28,658 bases of DNA. Origin: Oscillospiraceae bacterium (lineage in GTDB: Bacteria > Bacillota > Clostridia > Oscillospirales > Oscillospiraceae). Under the pieces are notes generated by a model that ran no database searches, was not told where the DNA came from, and worked only from the letters and a program-made list of their open reading frames with translations. This document shows, one piece after another, positions 14,956 to 24,271 of this stretch. The position numbers and the translations under genes are program-made. The stretch spans positions 1-28,658 of the forward strand of contig JAAZCZ010000133.1 of NCBI GenBank assembly GCA_012513005.1, given 5' to 3'. Numbering within the stretch: the first letter of the stretch is position 1; every line of letters starts with the position of its first letter.

Positions 14956-17900
14956 TTGCTTAAACTGATTATCGGAAAAGCAGGCACGGGAAAAACTCGT
15001 GCCGTCATAGACGAGATTGCAAAATCGGTATCCGATGGCAAGGGAGATAATTATCTCATTGTGCCTGAGCAATACAGCTATGAGGCTGAAAGAGAGCTAC
15101 TCATTGCAGCAGGCGACAGCCTGAGCCTTTATGCCGAGGTTTTAAGCTTCACGGGGCTTGCAAGAAAACTCGAAGACATCTGCGGCAGAGGCAGCCGTGT
15201 ATTATTAGACGGAGCCGGCAGGCTGCTTAGCATGGCATATGCAGCAGGCAGCCTAGGCAGTCAGGTGGGAGCTTTAAGGGAAATAAAAAGCTCTGCGCAG
15301 ATGCAGAAAAGTACGCTTGGGATAGTAAGCGAACTTAAGACAGCGGGGGTAACATACGAGGAGCTAGCGGATATTGCAGCCCGGCTGAATGACAGCGAAA
15401 ACCCGGAATATAACCCTATACTGTCGGATAAGCTCTCTGACCTTGCTGTTTTGTATGCAGCTTATGATGCGCTTATTGAAAAAGAAGGCAAGTTAGACCC
15501 GTCTGACAGGCTTTCTATCCTGCTGCAAAATATTAAAACAGGTGTTTTCGGCACCGAAGCACGCTTTTATTTTGACGGTTTTGTGGACTTTACCGGATTG
15601 CAAATGCAGATAATATCCGAGCTTCTCACAATTGCCGAGAGTGTTACTGTCTGCCTTACCTTAGACGCTGTAAACGAGGGCCGTGATGTCTTTATACCTG
15701 CCGGAACTGCTGCCTTGCATCTGCTGGACATAGCCAAGGAAAAAAACATTCCTGCTGAGTGTGAGAAAGCAGACGCTGAGCAGGAGGATAGTCTGCCCAT
15801 TGCTTACTTGTGCGAGCATCTATTTGACTTTTCTTCTGCCGACCCTTCTGCTGTTAATACACAGCTTGCAGACAAAAGCGTTTTTCTTTATTCTGCCGCT
15901 ACTAAAAACGAGGAGTGCGAATTTGCAGCAGCCTTAGCCTTGCAGCATGTAAAAGCCGGCTGCAGATGGAGTGACATTGCTGTTGCTGTCAGAAATTTTG
16001 AAGATTACAGGCTATCTTTAGAAGCTGCTTTTTCTTACTACGGCGTGCCGTTATATCTTGCACGAAAATCTGAAATGCGTGATAAGCCTCTGCCGTTTAT
16101 TATTTCATCCGCTTATGAAATCCCCGACATGCAGTTTGCCGCAGATGCAGTGTTTCCCTACCTGCGCACAGGGCTTTGCGGGCTTAGCCCGGAAGAATGC
16201 GACCTGCTTGAAAACTATGTTATAACTTGGGAGCCCGACGCTTTTTCTTGGGCTTTGGACAGAACATGGAAAATGCACCCGAGAGGCTACGGAAACAGCA
16301 TAAAAGAGGCTGATGCTCTAGAGCTTAAGCTTATTAACGAGCTTAAAAACCGAGCTGCTGCCCCGCTTTTTGACCTCTATGAGAAATCTCAAAAAGCCAA
16401 AACTGCAAGAAAGCAGGCAGATGCGCTTCTTGAATTTTTAGATGATATAAATATCGCCGAGGAATTTAGCAATAAAACAGCTAAGCTAATTTCAGAAGGC
16501 AGAGCTTCCGAGGCTTTTGAGTATTCGCAGCTTTGGGATATGACAATGTCTGCTTTGTCTCAGTTTGTTCTTCTTTTCGGTGACACCGAGATAGACCGGG
16601 CTAAATTTTCTGAGCTTATTATTCTAGCCTTGTCCGAATATACGGTTGGCACAGTGCCTGTGTCACTTGACATGGTCTCTGCCGGTGACTTTGACCGCAT
16701 GCGAAAGCGGCATATTAAGCATCTTATTATTCTCGGTGCATCAGACGAAAGGCTGCCGGCTCCTGCTGCTGACTCAGGTTTGCTCAGCATAGATGACAGG
16801 GAAATGCTGGTTTCTTCCGGTCTTGCCATTTCTGCCGGAGAGGCTGAAATTTGGCGTGAATTTGCCCTTATTTACAACACTGTTTCGCTGCCCTCAGACA
16901 CGCTTACCATTGTATCTCCCCTCTTTGACTCCGGCGGTAAGGCTGCCAGACCCTCTATTCTGCACCGCAGGGCAGAAGATCTTCTCGGGGTAAAAAACAG
17001 ATACATAAGCTCTAAAGCTTCTAAGCTCCAGTCGTTAAAACCCGCGTTGGAGCTTGTATCCGCTGCAATAAAGGGTGCAGAAAGCAGCGAATCCTTGGCA
17101 GCTTATAACTATTTTAGCGAGAATGACCCCGAGGTCATAAAGAGGCTTAGAACCGTAAGTCTTCAAAAGGCAGACAGGCTTGACAGCGAAGCTGTGAGCC
17201 TTCTTTACGGGAGAAACCTAAAGCTCTCCCCCTCTGCCGCTGATCGGTATTCAGAGTGCAAGTATAAGCACTTTTTCTCCTATGGGCTAAGAGCATATCT
17301 TAGAAAAGCTGCTGATTTTAATCAGTTTGAGTACGGTAACCTGATACATTATCTGCTTGAAAATGTGGTTCGTGAGGCAAGTAATAGGGGCGGATTTGAA
17401 AAACTTAGCGATTTCGAGCTAAAGTCTCTTTGTGACCTATATTTCGAGCGCTTTGCAAAGGAGACCTTAGGTCCGGCGCAGGATCTCTCGCCTCGTTTTC
17501 TGCATCTCTTCCGGCGGCTTAAATCAGATGTTTATGCGGTTATTTATAGGCTCGCTGAGGATATTAAAAACAGCAGCTTTAAGCCGATTAGTTTTGAGCT
17601 TGATTTTTCAAAGATAGATGCAAATTCTCCTATTGCCCTGCCGGAGGGTGAGGCTCTTTACATTTCCGGCAAGGCAGACCGTGTTGACGGCTGGGAATCT
17701 GACGACAAGTTATATCTGCGGGTTGTTGACTATAAGACAGGCAATGTCAAATTTTCTCTGCCTGATGTGCTCTCCGGCAGGTATTTACAGATGCTGATTT
17801 ATCTCTTCACCTTAGCTCGGGTCGGTGATGATTATTATAAAAAGAAAGTCATGCCTGCCGGTGTTTTATACTATCCTGCAAAGGATGTTATGGTCTCGGC

Positions 17901-18282
17901 AAAGCACAATCTGACTGATGACGAGATTGCCGCCGAGAAAGATAAAAAGTTAAAAAGCACAGGGCTTCTCTTAGACGAGGAAAGTGTGAGCCTTGCTATG
18001 AACATAGGCGCATCGGGCAAGGGTTACAATCTTGCCTCGGCAGAGCAGCTCGGCAAGCTCGGAAGGCATATTAAAAAGACACTCACAGAGATTGCCTTAG
18101 GAATAAAAGGCGGCAATATAAGTGCGCGACACTATTACAAATCGGACAGCGATAACGCCTGCTTCTACTGTGATTACAAAAGCGCCTGTTATTTTGCAGA
18201 GGGTTCCGATGCTTGCAGTCGCCTATATCCCAAGAAGGTCAGTGAAGAAGAGTTCTGGAATCTAATTGGAGAGGAGGCGTGA
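14956..18282 (+). CDS. addB: ATP-dependent helicase/nuclease subunit B
   Basis: The 1108-residue product starts at the TTG at 14956 with GAGGTGG just upstream; this gives MLKLIIGKAGTGKTR, the usual AddB start with its Walker A-like motif. AddB's iron-sulfur cysteines are all present: C768 (YSECKYKHF) and C1069, C1072, C1078 (CFYCDYKSACYF). The nuclease motif VVDYKTGNVKF (D925) and upstream GKADRVDGW complete the RecB-family nuclease domain. With AddA it resects double-strand breaks and creates 3' ends for RecA at Chi-type sites. The stop is one base before the addA ATG, so translation is probably coupled. Length is typical. Confidence 0.97.
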   Translation: MLKLIIGKAGTGKTRAVIDEIAKSVSDGKGDNYLIVPEQYSYEAERELLIAAGDSLSLYAEVLSFTGLARKLEDICGRGSRVLLDGAGRLLSMAYAAGSLGSQVGALREIKSSAQMQKSTLGIVSELKTAGVTYEELADIAARLNDSENPEYNPILSDKLSDLAVLYAAYDALIEKEGKLDPSDRLSILLQNIKTGVFGTEARFYFDGFVDFTGLQMQIISELLTIAESVTVCLTLDAVNEGRDVFIPAGTAALHLLDIAKEKNIPAECEKADAEQEDSLPIAYLCEHLFDFSSADPSAVNTQLADKSVFLYSAATKNEECEFAAALALQHVKAGCRWSDIAVAVRNFEDYRLSLEAAFSYYGVPLYLARKSEMRDKPLPFIISSAYEIPDMQFAADAVFPYLRTGLCGLSPEECDLLENYVITWEPDAFSWALDRTWKMHPRGYGNSIKEADALELKLINELKNRAAAPLFDLYEKSQKAKTARKQADALLEFLDDINIAEEFSNKTAKLISEGRASEAFEYSQLWDMTMSALSQFVLLFGDTEIDRAKFSELIILALSEYTVGTVPVSLDMVSAGDFDRMRKRHIKHLIILGASDERLPAPAADSGLLSIDDREMLVSSGLAISAGEAEIWREFALIYNTVSLPSDTLTIVSPLFDSGGKAARPSILHRRAEDLLGVKNRYISSKASKLQSLKPALELVSAAIKGAESSESLAAYNYFSENDPEVIKRLRTVSLQKADRLDSEAVSLLYGRNLKLSPSAADRYSECKYKHFFSYGLRAYLRKAADFNQFEYGNLIHYLLENVVREASNRGGFEKLSDFELKSLCDLYFERFAKETLGPAQDLSPRFLHLFRRLKSDVYAVIYRLAEDIKNSSFKPISFELDFSKIDANSPIALPEGEALYISGKADRVDGWESDDKLYLRVVDYKTGNVKFSLPDVLSGRYLQMLIYLFTLARVGDDYYKKKVMPAGVLYYPAKDVMVSAKHNLTDDEIAAEKDKKLKSTGLLLDEESVSLAMNIGASGKGYNLASAEQLGKLGRHIKKTLTEIALGIKGGNISARHYYKSDSDNACFYCDYKSACYFAEGSDACSRLYPKKVSEEEFWNLIGEEA

Positions 18283-18283
18283 C

Positions 18284-21200
18284 ATGAGCAGCTTCAAACC
18301 GACAGACAGCCAAAAAACTGCAATAGAAAACACGGGAGGTCCGCTTTTAGTCTCGGCTGCTGCAGGTAGCGGAAAGACTAAAGTCCTCACTTCGAGGCTG
18401 ATAAAATATCTTACAGACCCCGAAAAGCCCCGCGATATTACCAATTTTTTGATAATTACATACACAAATGCAGCGGCGGCGGAGCTGAGAAGTAAAATCT
18501 CGGAGGATCTCGCTAAAAACGCAAGCTTTGATAATAAAAATACAGCGCATCGCAAACAGTTTGCACTGATTCCGAATGCGCACATAGAGACAATCCACAG
18601 GTTTTGTGCACGTCTGCTGAGAGATAACGCGCATCTGCTCGGTATTTCCCCGGAATTTAAGATTGCAGAGCAGGAAGCTGCAGGGGTAATACTGGAAGCT
18701 TCCTTAAACGCCGTTTTGCACAGAGCCTATTCACGGGGAGATGAGGACTTTTTAGCTCTTGTCGACAGCATAGGCTACGGCAAGGATGACCTCGGCGTTG
18801 CTAAAATCCTTGCCAATGTTTATAGCGCAGCGGAGGCTCACGCCAGACCCGAGGAATGGATTTTAATGCAAATAGAAAATCTCGGCAGGCATTACGAAGA
18901 TGCAGGAGAGACAGCCTGGGGTCAGGTTTTGCTACAGGATGTTAGAAACGCAGCTGATTACTGGGACAAAGAGCTGTCTGAAATATTATCTGAGATGTGC
19001 TCGTGCCCGCACCGCGAGGCTCTTTTTAAGCTAATAGATAACATTTCCGAAACGCAGAGCCAAATACACGACCTTAATCGTGCCGCCGGCATCGGCTGGG
19101 ACGCTGTTAATAAAGCTTTGCCTATTACTTTTCCTCGATTTCCGATTATTAAAAATCCCGATTGCGCTTTTATTGTTGAAAATGTTAAAACTAAGAGAAA
19201 TCTCTGCAAGAAAAACCTTGCTCTGTTAGCTCCGATTTTTGCCGTTTCTTCAGCTTCGATACTACATGATACTAAGCAGACAGCCCCTGTATTAATTTCT
19301 TTGTTGAATCTTGTTTTGGACTTAAAAGCCGAGTATACTGCCCGCAAAAAGCGCCTGTCTGTTCTTGATTTTTCTGACCTTGAACACTTGGCTGTGTCTA
19401 TTTTGCTGGATGAAAACGGGCAAAAAACGTTGCTTGCTAAAAAGGTATCCTTAGGCTTTGATGAGGTTATGGTAGATGAATACCAGGATATAAGCCCGGT
19501 GCAGGAGGAGATAGTAAAGGCTGTTTCAAAGGATGAAGATAATCTTTTTGTTGTCGGTGATGTGAAGCAGTCTATATACGGTTTTAGGCTTGCTGACCCC
19601 ACGATTTTTACAGGACGATACAAAAGCTCCCGCAGTGCCGAGGAGGCGGCCCCGGGTGAGCGCAGACGAGTACTTTTGAGCGAAAACTTCCGCTCAAGAC
19701 CCGAGATACTAGACTTTGCAAATGCTGTGTTCGGAAGGATTATGTCGGAGCCTGTGGGCGGAATTGACTACGGACCCGATGTGCAGCTTAAACCCGGACT
19801 TAGCTTTAGTACCCCGGGTCACATTCCCGAAATTGTTGCTGTTGTGCCAAATCTAGAAGAAGATGACGAGGATAATTCTAATATTGATGGCGATGTGTCC
19901 GGCATAAGGGCAGAGGCTGCTTTTGTAGCCGAGCGGATTTTTGCACTTGTAAACGGAAACGAGAAGATTTTTGACGGGGATTTAAGGAGACAGGTAGAAT
20001 ACGGCGATATTGCGATTTTGCTAAGATCCATAAAATCATCTATCGCTCCTTTTCAGGCAGAGCTTTTTAAGCTGGGCATACCTGTTAGCACATCAGAGCC
20101 CGGCGGAGATTTTTTCTATAAAAAAGAGATAAAATACACAATCGCCCTGCTAAAAATAATTGATAACCCTCATCAGGATGTGCCTTTAATTGCTGCATTA
20201 ATGTCTCCCCTTTTCGGCTTTTCTGCCGATGATATTTCTAAAATAAGGACATACGATAGGCATTCTGATCTCTTCACTGCAACAAAGCTGGCAGCCCGGC
20301 AAGATATTAAGTGCAAAGAGTTTATAGACACACTCTATAAGCTACGGCAGCTATCCGGAGACACAGAGCTTTCGCTTTTAATCTCTTACATATATAACGA
20401 GACAAATAGTCTGGCGATTGCAGCTGCAGACGGCGGAGACACCGCATGCGCTCGCCTTGCTCGACTTTTGGAGCTGGCTCACAGCTTTGAAAGTAGCGGT
20501 TTTGGCAGTCTGCACAGGTTTATAGATACGCTTGACTCTATGGCTGAAGAAGGCAAGGCTCCTGTTATGCCTGACTCGGGCGCTGGCGGCGCTGTGCACA
20601 TAACGACTGTTCACAAGTCAAAGGGTCTGCAATATCCTGTTGTGTTTTACTGCGATGTCGGGCGCGGCTTTAATATGCAGGATACAAAGGGAAGTGTTCT
20701 GCTGCACAAGGATATGGGCGTAGGTGCTGATTTAATAGACCCTTTGCGGGGAATAAAATATCCGACCTTGGCAAAAATGGGAATTGCAAAAAAGCTGCGC
20801 GAAGAGGCGCTGTCTGAGGAAATGCGAATTATGTATGTGGCAGTCACACGGGCTATGGAGAGACTTTATATAAGCTTTTCTGCAGGAAAGAAATTTGCCG
20901 AGCTTTACCCCGACATCGCCCCGGACATTTCCCTCGGCAGCAAAATTGACCCGTATATTACAGGTTCAAAAAAATCTGTAGCCGAATGGCTTATCTGCGT
21001 TTTTGGATGTTATGGTGGTATGCCGTCTCCGTTTAGATTCTACTTATCTGCTGATTATCCTAAGTCTTCTGCGGCTTTAAAATCCTCTTCAAAGAGCCAT
21101 AAGTCACCCGATTTGCAGGAAGAAACCCCTCTTAGCTGCGTTAATCTCTCCTTTTCTTACGACTATGAGGACGATATTTATATACCCTCTAAGCTCTCTG

Positions 21201-21832
21201 TCACCGAGATTAAAAATGCTGCCCGTGATGAAGCTGATCCCGAGGCTTGGAGCCTTGGTCAAAGCGATTTTTCGTCTGAGTTTTTGCGCCCTGTTTTTGA
21301 AAAAAGAAAAGCGGGTGCGACTGAGGTAGGAACTGCAGCACACACTGTGATGCAGCACATTAACTATAATATGACAGGAAGCGCAGACGAGATTCGCCTT
21401 GAAATTGAAAGGCTGTATTCCGAAAACAGGCTTTCGGATGATGAGGCAAAAACTGTTTCTGCCGAGAGTATTTATACTTTCTTTAATTCCGATTTGGGCA
21501 AGAGGGCAAAAAGCGCTTCCCGAGTATACAGGGAATTTCCGTTTACTCTGCTTATACCCGTTTCCGAAGTTTACGTCGATTATAAGGGCAATGAAAAATC
21601 GCTCATTCAGGGTAAAATCGACCTCTTTTTCGAGGAGGAGGATGAAATTGTTCTGGTAGACTATAAGACAGGCAAAGTATCTGCTTCATATTTAAAAGAA
21701 GCTGCCGAAAAACACAAAGTTCAGCTTCTGCTCTATGCTAAGAGTCTGGAAAGAATAACCGGCAAGCTTGTTAAATCGGCATATATTTACTATTTATATT
21801 CAAATCTTGCTTATGATATACTAAACGAGTGA
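18284..21832 (+). CDS. addA: ATP-dependent helicase/nuclease subunit A
   Basis: A UvrD/Rep-type superfamily 1A helicase of 1182 residues fused to a RecB-family nuclease. Walker A is SAAAGSGKTKVL (K31), motif II is VDEYQDISPVQ at about 397-407, then GDVKQSIYGFRLADP, ENFRSRPEI, HKSKGLQYPVVF and VAVTRAMERLYI. The C-terminal nuclease has GKIDLFF and LVDYKTGK at about 1124-1131. AddA is the 3'-5' motor and one of the two nucleases of AddAB. I start at the ATG at 18284, with GAGGAGG upstream overlapping the end of addB. No clear terminator follows; the next gene has its own promoter 52 nt downstream. Confidence 0.97.
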   Translation: MSSFKPTDSQKTAIENTGGPLLVSAAAGSGKTKVLTSRLIKYLTDPEKPRDITNFLIITYTNAAAAELRSKISEDLAKNASFDNKNTAHRKQFALIPNAHIETIHRFCARLLRDNAHLLGISPEFKIAEQEAAGVILEASLNAVLHRAYSRGDEDFLALVDSIGYGKDDLGVAKILANVYSAAEAHARPEEWILMQIENLGRHYEDAGETAWGQVLLQDVRNAADYWDKELSEILSEMCSCPHREALFKLIDNISETQSQIHDLNRAAGIGWDAVNKALPITFPRFPIIKNPDCAFIVENVKTKRNLCKKNLALLAPIFAVSSASILHDTKQTAPVLISLLNLVLDLKAEYTARKKRLSVLDFSDLEHLAVSILLDENGQKTLLAKKVSLGFDEVMVDEYQDISPVQEEIVKAVSKDEDNLFVVGDVKQSIYGFRLADPTIFTGRYKSSRSAEEAAPGERRRVLLSENFRSRPEILDFANAVFGRIMSEPVGGIDYGPDVQLKPGLSFSTPGHIPEIVAVVPNLEEDDEDNSNIDGDVSGIRAEAAFVAERIFALVNGNEKIFDGDLRRQVEYGDIAILLRSIKSSIAPFQAELFKLGIPVSTSEPGGDFFYKKEIKYTIALLKIIDNPHQDVPLIAALMSPLFGFSADDISKIRTYDRHSDLFTATKLAARQDIKCKEFIDTLYKLRQLSGDTELSLLISYIYNETNSLAIAAADGGDTACARLARLLELAHSFESSGFGSLHRFIDTLDSMAEEGKAPVMPDSGAGGAVHITTVHKSKGLQYPVVFYCDVGRGFNMQDTKGSVLLHKDMGVGADLIDPLRGIKYPTLAKMGIAKKLREEALSEEMRIMYVAVTRAMERLYISFSAGKKFAELYPDIAPDISLGSKIDPYITGSKKSVAEWLICVFGCYGGMPSPFRFYLSADYPKSSAALKSSSKSHKSPDLQEETPLSCVNLSFSYDYEDDIYIPSKLSVTEIKNAARDEADPEAWSLGQSDFSSEFLRPVFEKRKAGATEVGTAAHTVMQHINYNMTGSADEIRLEIERLYSENRLSDDEAKTVSAESIYTFFNSDLGKRAKSASRVYREFPFTLLIPVSEVYVDYKGNEKSLIQGKIDLFFEEEDEIVLVDYKTGKVSASYLKEAAEKHKVQLLLYAKSLERITGKLVKSAYIYYLYSNLAYDILNE

Positions 21833-21883
21833 GAAATATGCGATAAAAAGAGTATAAAAGCATAGTTTTTTCCTTAATAATAC

Positions 21884-21912
21884 TTGCAATAAGTAAATCT
21901 ATATGTTAGAAT
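21884..21912 (+). promoter_or_regulatory. Promoter of rpmE
   Basis: TTGCAA (21884-21889), a 17-nt spacer and TAGAAT (21907-21912). The start near 21919 gives a leader of about 60 nt that holds a hairpin. Confidence 0.65.
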
Positions 21913-21921
21913 TTCCCTTGC

Positions 21922-21953
21922 GCCTTGTAACCATGCTTTTGCATACTCAAGGC
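21922..21953 (+). promoter_or_regulatory. Hairpin leader of rpmE (candidate L31 leader)
   Basis: GCCTTG (21922-21927) pairs with CAAGGC (21948-21953), and inside it ATGC pairs with GCAT (21933-21936 with 21941-21944) around a TTTT loop. It ends 24 nt before the rpmE ATG and has no T-tract. Leaders of rpmE that bind L31 have been proposed for Bacillota and other phyla; a match to that motif needs a covariance search. Confidence 0.5.
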
Positions 21954-21977
21954 AGCTTTATGATGAAGGTGAAAGAA

Positions 21978-22178
21978 ATGAAGGAAGGCATACATCCTAA
22001 ATATTACCAGACCACTGTTAAGTGCGCCTGCGGCAATGTTATAGAGACCGGTTCTACTCGCGAGAATATCAGCGTTGAGATTTGCTCTCGCTGTCACCCG
22101 TTCTACACGGGCAAGCAGAAGCTCGTTGATACCAGCGGTCGTGTTGACAAGTTCAACAAGAAGTACGGTATGAAGTAA
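21978..22178 (+). CDS. rpmE: 50S ribosomal protein L31 (zinc type)
   Basis: The 66-residue product MKEGIHPKYYQTTVKCACGN has the CxC of the first zinc knuckle and EICSRCHPFYTGKQKLVDT the CxxC of the second, so this is the zinc-containing form made under zinc-replete conditions. L31 bridges the 50S central protuberance and the 30S head. I choose the ATG at 21978, with GAAGGTGA upstream; in-frame ATGs at 21960 and 21963 have no RBS and lie next to the leader hairpin. The gene is monocistronic with its own promoter and terminator. Confidence 0.97.
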   Translation: MKEGIHPKYYQTTVKCACGNVIETGSTRENISVEICSRCHPFYTGKQKLVDTSGRVDKFNKKYGMK

Positions 22179-22190
22179 ACAGGAATAATG

Positions 22191-22220
22191 CCGCCATGCT
22201 TAGCAGCGTGGCGGTTTTTT
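22191..22220 (+). terminator. Intrinsic terminator after rpmE
   Basis: 9-bp stem CCGCCATGC/GCGTGGCGG with one T.G pair and a 6-nt loop (22191-22214), followed by TTTTTT. The hflX frame is open through it, but the family-like part of HflX starts after it. Confidence 0.92.
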
Positions 22221-22244
22221 ATACCCAAAACTAATTTTCGAGGA

Positions 22245-23549
22245 ATGATTACTATACATATAAACGAAAGACATAAAGAGCGAGCTGTGGCGGTGGGGCT
22301 CTCTGCCGCTTCCATGTCTGAAGCTGAGCGTTCGGATGAGCAGTCTATGGATGAGCTTGCCGCTTTAATTGAAACTGCCGGGGGTGAGTGCATTGCAACA
22401 GTTATGCAAAATCGGCAGTCTCCCGACCCTAAAAGCTTTATAGGCGAAGGAAAGCTCGCTGAGCTAAAACAGCTTATTAAGGCAAACGACATTGAGCTTG
22501 CGGTTTTCGACAATGAGCTGCCCCCCTCTCAGATGCGAGTGCTGACAGAGGAGCTTGGTATAAAGGTGCTTGACCGCTCGGGGCTGATTTTGGATATATT
22601 TGCGCAAAGAGCAAAGACCAGCGAGGGAAAATTGCAGGTTGAGCTTGCGCAGTATGAGTATCTGCTGCCAAGGTTAACAGGTATGTGGAAGCACCTTGTT
22701 CGTCAGACTGCATCAGGAGGCGCATCTCCCATAGGCACAAGAGGTCCCGGTGAAACCCAGCTTGAATCCGACAGGCGGCATATACGGCGCAGAATTTCAA
22801 GTCTTAAAGAAGATCTTGCACATGTGCGCAGTGTGCGCTCTGTTCAAAGACGCATAAGAGAGCGAAACTCAATGCCGGTTGTTGCAATAGTCGGCTATAC
22901 AAACGCCGGAAAATCCACACTGCTAAACACGCTTACCGGAGCTCAGATTCCGGCTCGCGACAGGCTTTTTGAGACTTTGGATACTACAACAAGAAAATAT
23001 AAAACAGACGATAACAGGGGCTTTTTGCTCTCTGACACTGTCGGCTTTATTCGCAAGCTGCCCACACACTTAGTTGCGGCATTCAAGGCTACCTTGGAGG
23101 AGCTTACATATGCCGATTTGCTCTTGCATGTTGTGGACATTACAAGCGAGGATATGCAGACGCAGATTGCCGTTGTTGAGGATTTAATTAATAAACTCGG
23201 TGCCGGCACCAAGCCCTGCCTGCTTGTTTATAACAAGTGCGACAGGTATATGGGGCTTCTGCCCCACGGGGAAAACATAGTCTGTGTGTCTGCAAAAACA
23301 GGCGAGGGCATGCCCGAACTGCTGGATAAGATTTTTGCGATTTTGTCTGAAAATGACCACAGGGCAGTTTTGCATCTGCCCTTAAATCAGGGCGCCTTGC
23401 TTGATCTTTTAAGGCGTGAGGCGGCTGTTCATTCTGTTACATACACCGAAGAGTACATCGAGGTCTGCGTTACTGTGCGAGCTGAGCTTTGGAGCCGTGT
23501 TCGCGGATATGTTGCAGATAAAAACGGAGTACGCTGCGATGAGCGCTGA
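22245..23549 (+). CDS. hflX: Ribosome-associated GTPase HflX
   Basis: From the ATG at 22245 the product has 434 residues. The N-terminal HflX domain includes NRQSPDPKSFIGEGKLAELK and the linker LVRQTASGGASPIGTRGPGE, followed by the G domain: GYTNAGKSTLLN (G1), DTTTRKYK (G2), DTVGFIRKLP (G3), YNKCDRY (G4) and VSAKTGEG (G5). HflX binds 50S subunits and helps split stalled 70S ribosomes. The start is unclear: GAGGA lies only 1 nt from this ATG. An ATG at 22188 with AGGA is in frame but sits in the rpmE terminator and adds unrelated sequence. No convincing promoter is seen. It overlaps the next gene by 11 nt. Confidence 0.93.
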   Translation: MITIHINERHKERAVAVGLSAASMSEAERSDEQSMDELAALIETAGGECIATVMQNRQSPDPKSFIGEGKLAELKQLIKANDIELAVFDNELPPSQMRVLTEELGIKVLDRSGLILDIFAQRAKTSEGKLQVELAQYEYLLPRLTGMWKHLVRQTASGGASPIGTRGPGETQLESDRRHIRRRISSLKEDLAHVRSVRSVQRRIRERNSMPVVAIVGYTNAGKSTLLNTLTGAQIPARDRLFETLDTTTRKYKTDDNRGFLLSDTVGFIRKLPTHLVAAFKATLEELTYADLLLHVVDITSEDMQTQIAVVEDLINKLGAGTKPCLLVYNKCDRYMGLLPHGENIVCVSAKTGEGMPELLDKIFAILSENDHRAVLHLPLNQGALLDLLRREAAVHSVTYTEEYIEVCVTVRAELWSRVRGYVADKNGVRCDER

Positions 23550-24174
23550 TTATCTGGTGCCCGCTTCCGACGCCGTTTCGGAGTACATAGTCAAAAAATC
23601 GCAGTTTATAGCGCATGTTAAGAGAATAAGCTCTGAGGAAGAGGCTTTAAGCTTTATTGATGAAATAAAAAACAGGCACCCGGATGCCACTCACAATGTT
23701 TGGGCATACTGCACGAGAGACGGGGCAATTCGCTGGTCTGACGACGGCGAGCCCGGCGGCACTGCAGGCTCTCCTACTATGGGCGTTTTTCGCAGCGCAA
23801 ATGTCTGCGATGTCTGCTGCGTTGTTACAAGATATTTTGGCGGCATACTATTAGGCTCAGGCGGGCTTGTGCGCGCCTACTCAAAGGCAGCTTCGGAGGC
23901 GCTATCTATTGCGGGCATTGCCCGTGTGGTCTTATGGTCCGAAATTTGTGTAAAATGCTCCTACTCACTTTATGAGCGTGTGTGCAGGGTTTTTGAGTCA
24001 TTTGGCAACTTGCCGGAGAAATTAAAGTCTGATTTTGCGGAGGATGTCTCGGTAATCGGCATTGTGCCGTCTGATGATGTTAAGAGCTTTACTCATGAGA
24101 TTACGCAGCTTAGCAGCGCAACTGCAACTGTTTCTGTTTTAGGTGAAGCATATTACCCGCAAAAAGCGGAGTAA
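23539..24174 (+). CDS. YigZ/IMPACT family protein
   Basis: The 211-residue product has an N-terminal IMPACT domain: SEYIVKKSQFIAHV, the signature DDGEPGGTAGSPTM, and VTRYFGGILLGSGGLVRAYS. A ferredoxin-like DUF1949-type C-terminal domain follows (VKCSYSLYERVCRVFESFG). The function of bacterial YigZ is not settled; eukaryotic IMPACT regulates the GCN2 pathway. Start ATG at 23539 with CGGAG 10 nt upstream, inside the end of hflX; the frame is open further upstream but only over the hflX coding region. Translational coupling with hflX is likely. A terminator follows. Confidence 0.92.
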   Translation: MSADYLVPASDAVSEYIVKKSQFIAHVKRISSEEEALSFIDEIKNRHPDATHNVWAYCTRDGAIRWSDDGEPGGTAGSPTMGVFRSANVCDVCCVVTRYFGGILLGSGGLVRAYSKAASEALSIAGIARVVLWSEICVKCSYSLYERVCRVFESFGNLPEKLKSDFAEDVSVIGIVPSDDVKSFTHEITQLSSATATVSVLGEAYYPQKAE

Positions 24175-24205
24175 AAAAATAATTTTCAAAAAATAAAGGA
24201 TTTTT

Positions 24206-24254
24206 CATCCCTCTTGCAGTATTCTATATACAGAGGGATGTTTTTTATTTTTTC
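24206..24254 (+). terminator. Intrinsic terminator between yigZ and dgt
   Basis: 9-bp perfect stem CATCCCTCT/AGAGGGATG (24206-24214 with 24232-24240), then TTTTTTATTTTTT. Its T-tract ends only about 18 nt before the dgt start, so a dgt promoter must lie within or upstream of the hairpin, or dgt relies on read-through. Confidence 0.9.
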
Positions 24255-24271
24255 ATAGACAGGGTGATTAT

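Noticed and set aside
18958..19623. Minus-strand open frame of 221 codons
   Set aside because: It lies entirely antisense to the helicase motifs of addA and has a composition typical of a shadow frame (Ser- and Arg-rich).
22144..22174. TTGACA/TATGAA promoter for hflX inside the rpmE gene
   Set aside because: The spacer is 19 nt, the -10 is poor, and the rpmE terminator lies between it and hflX.
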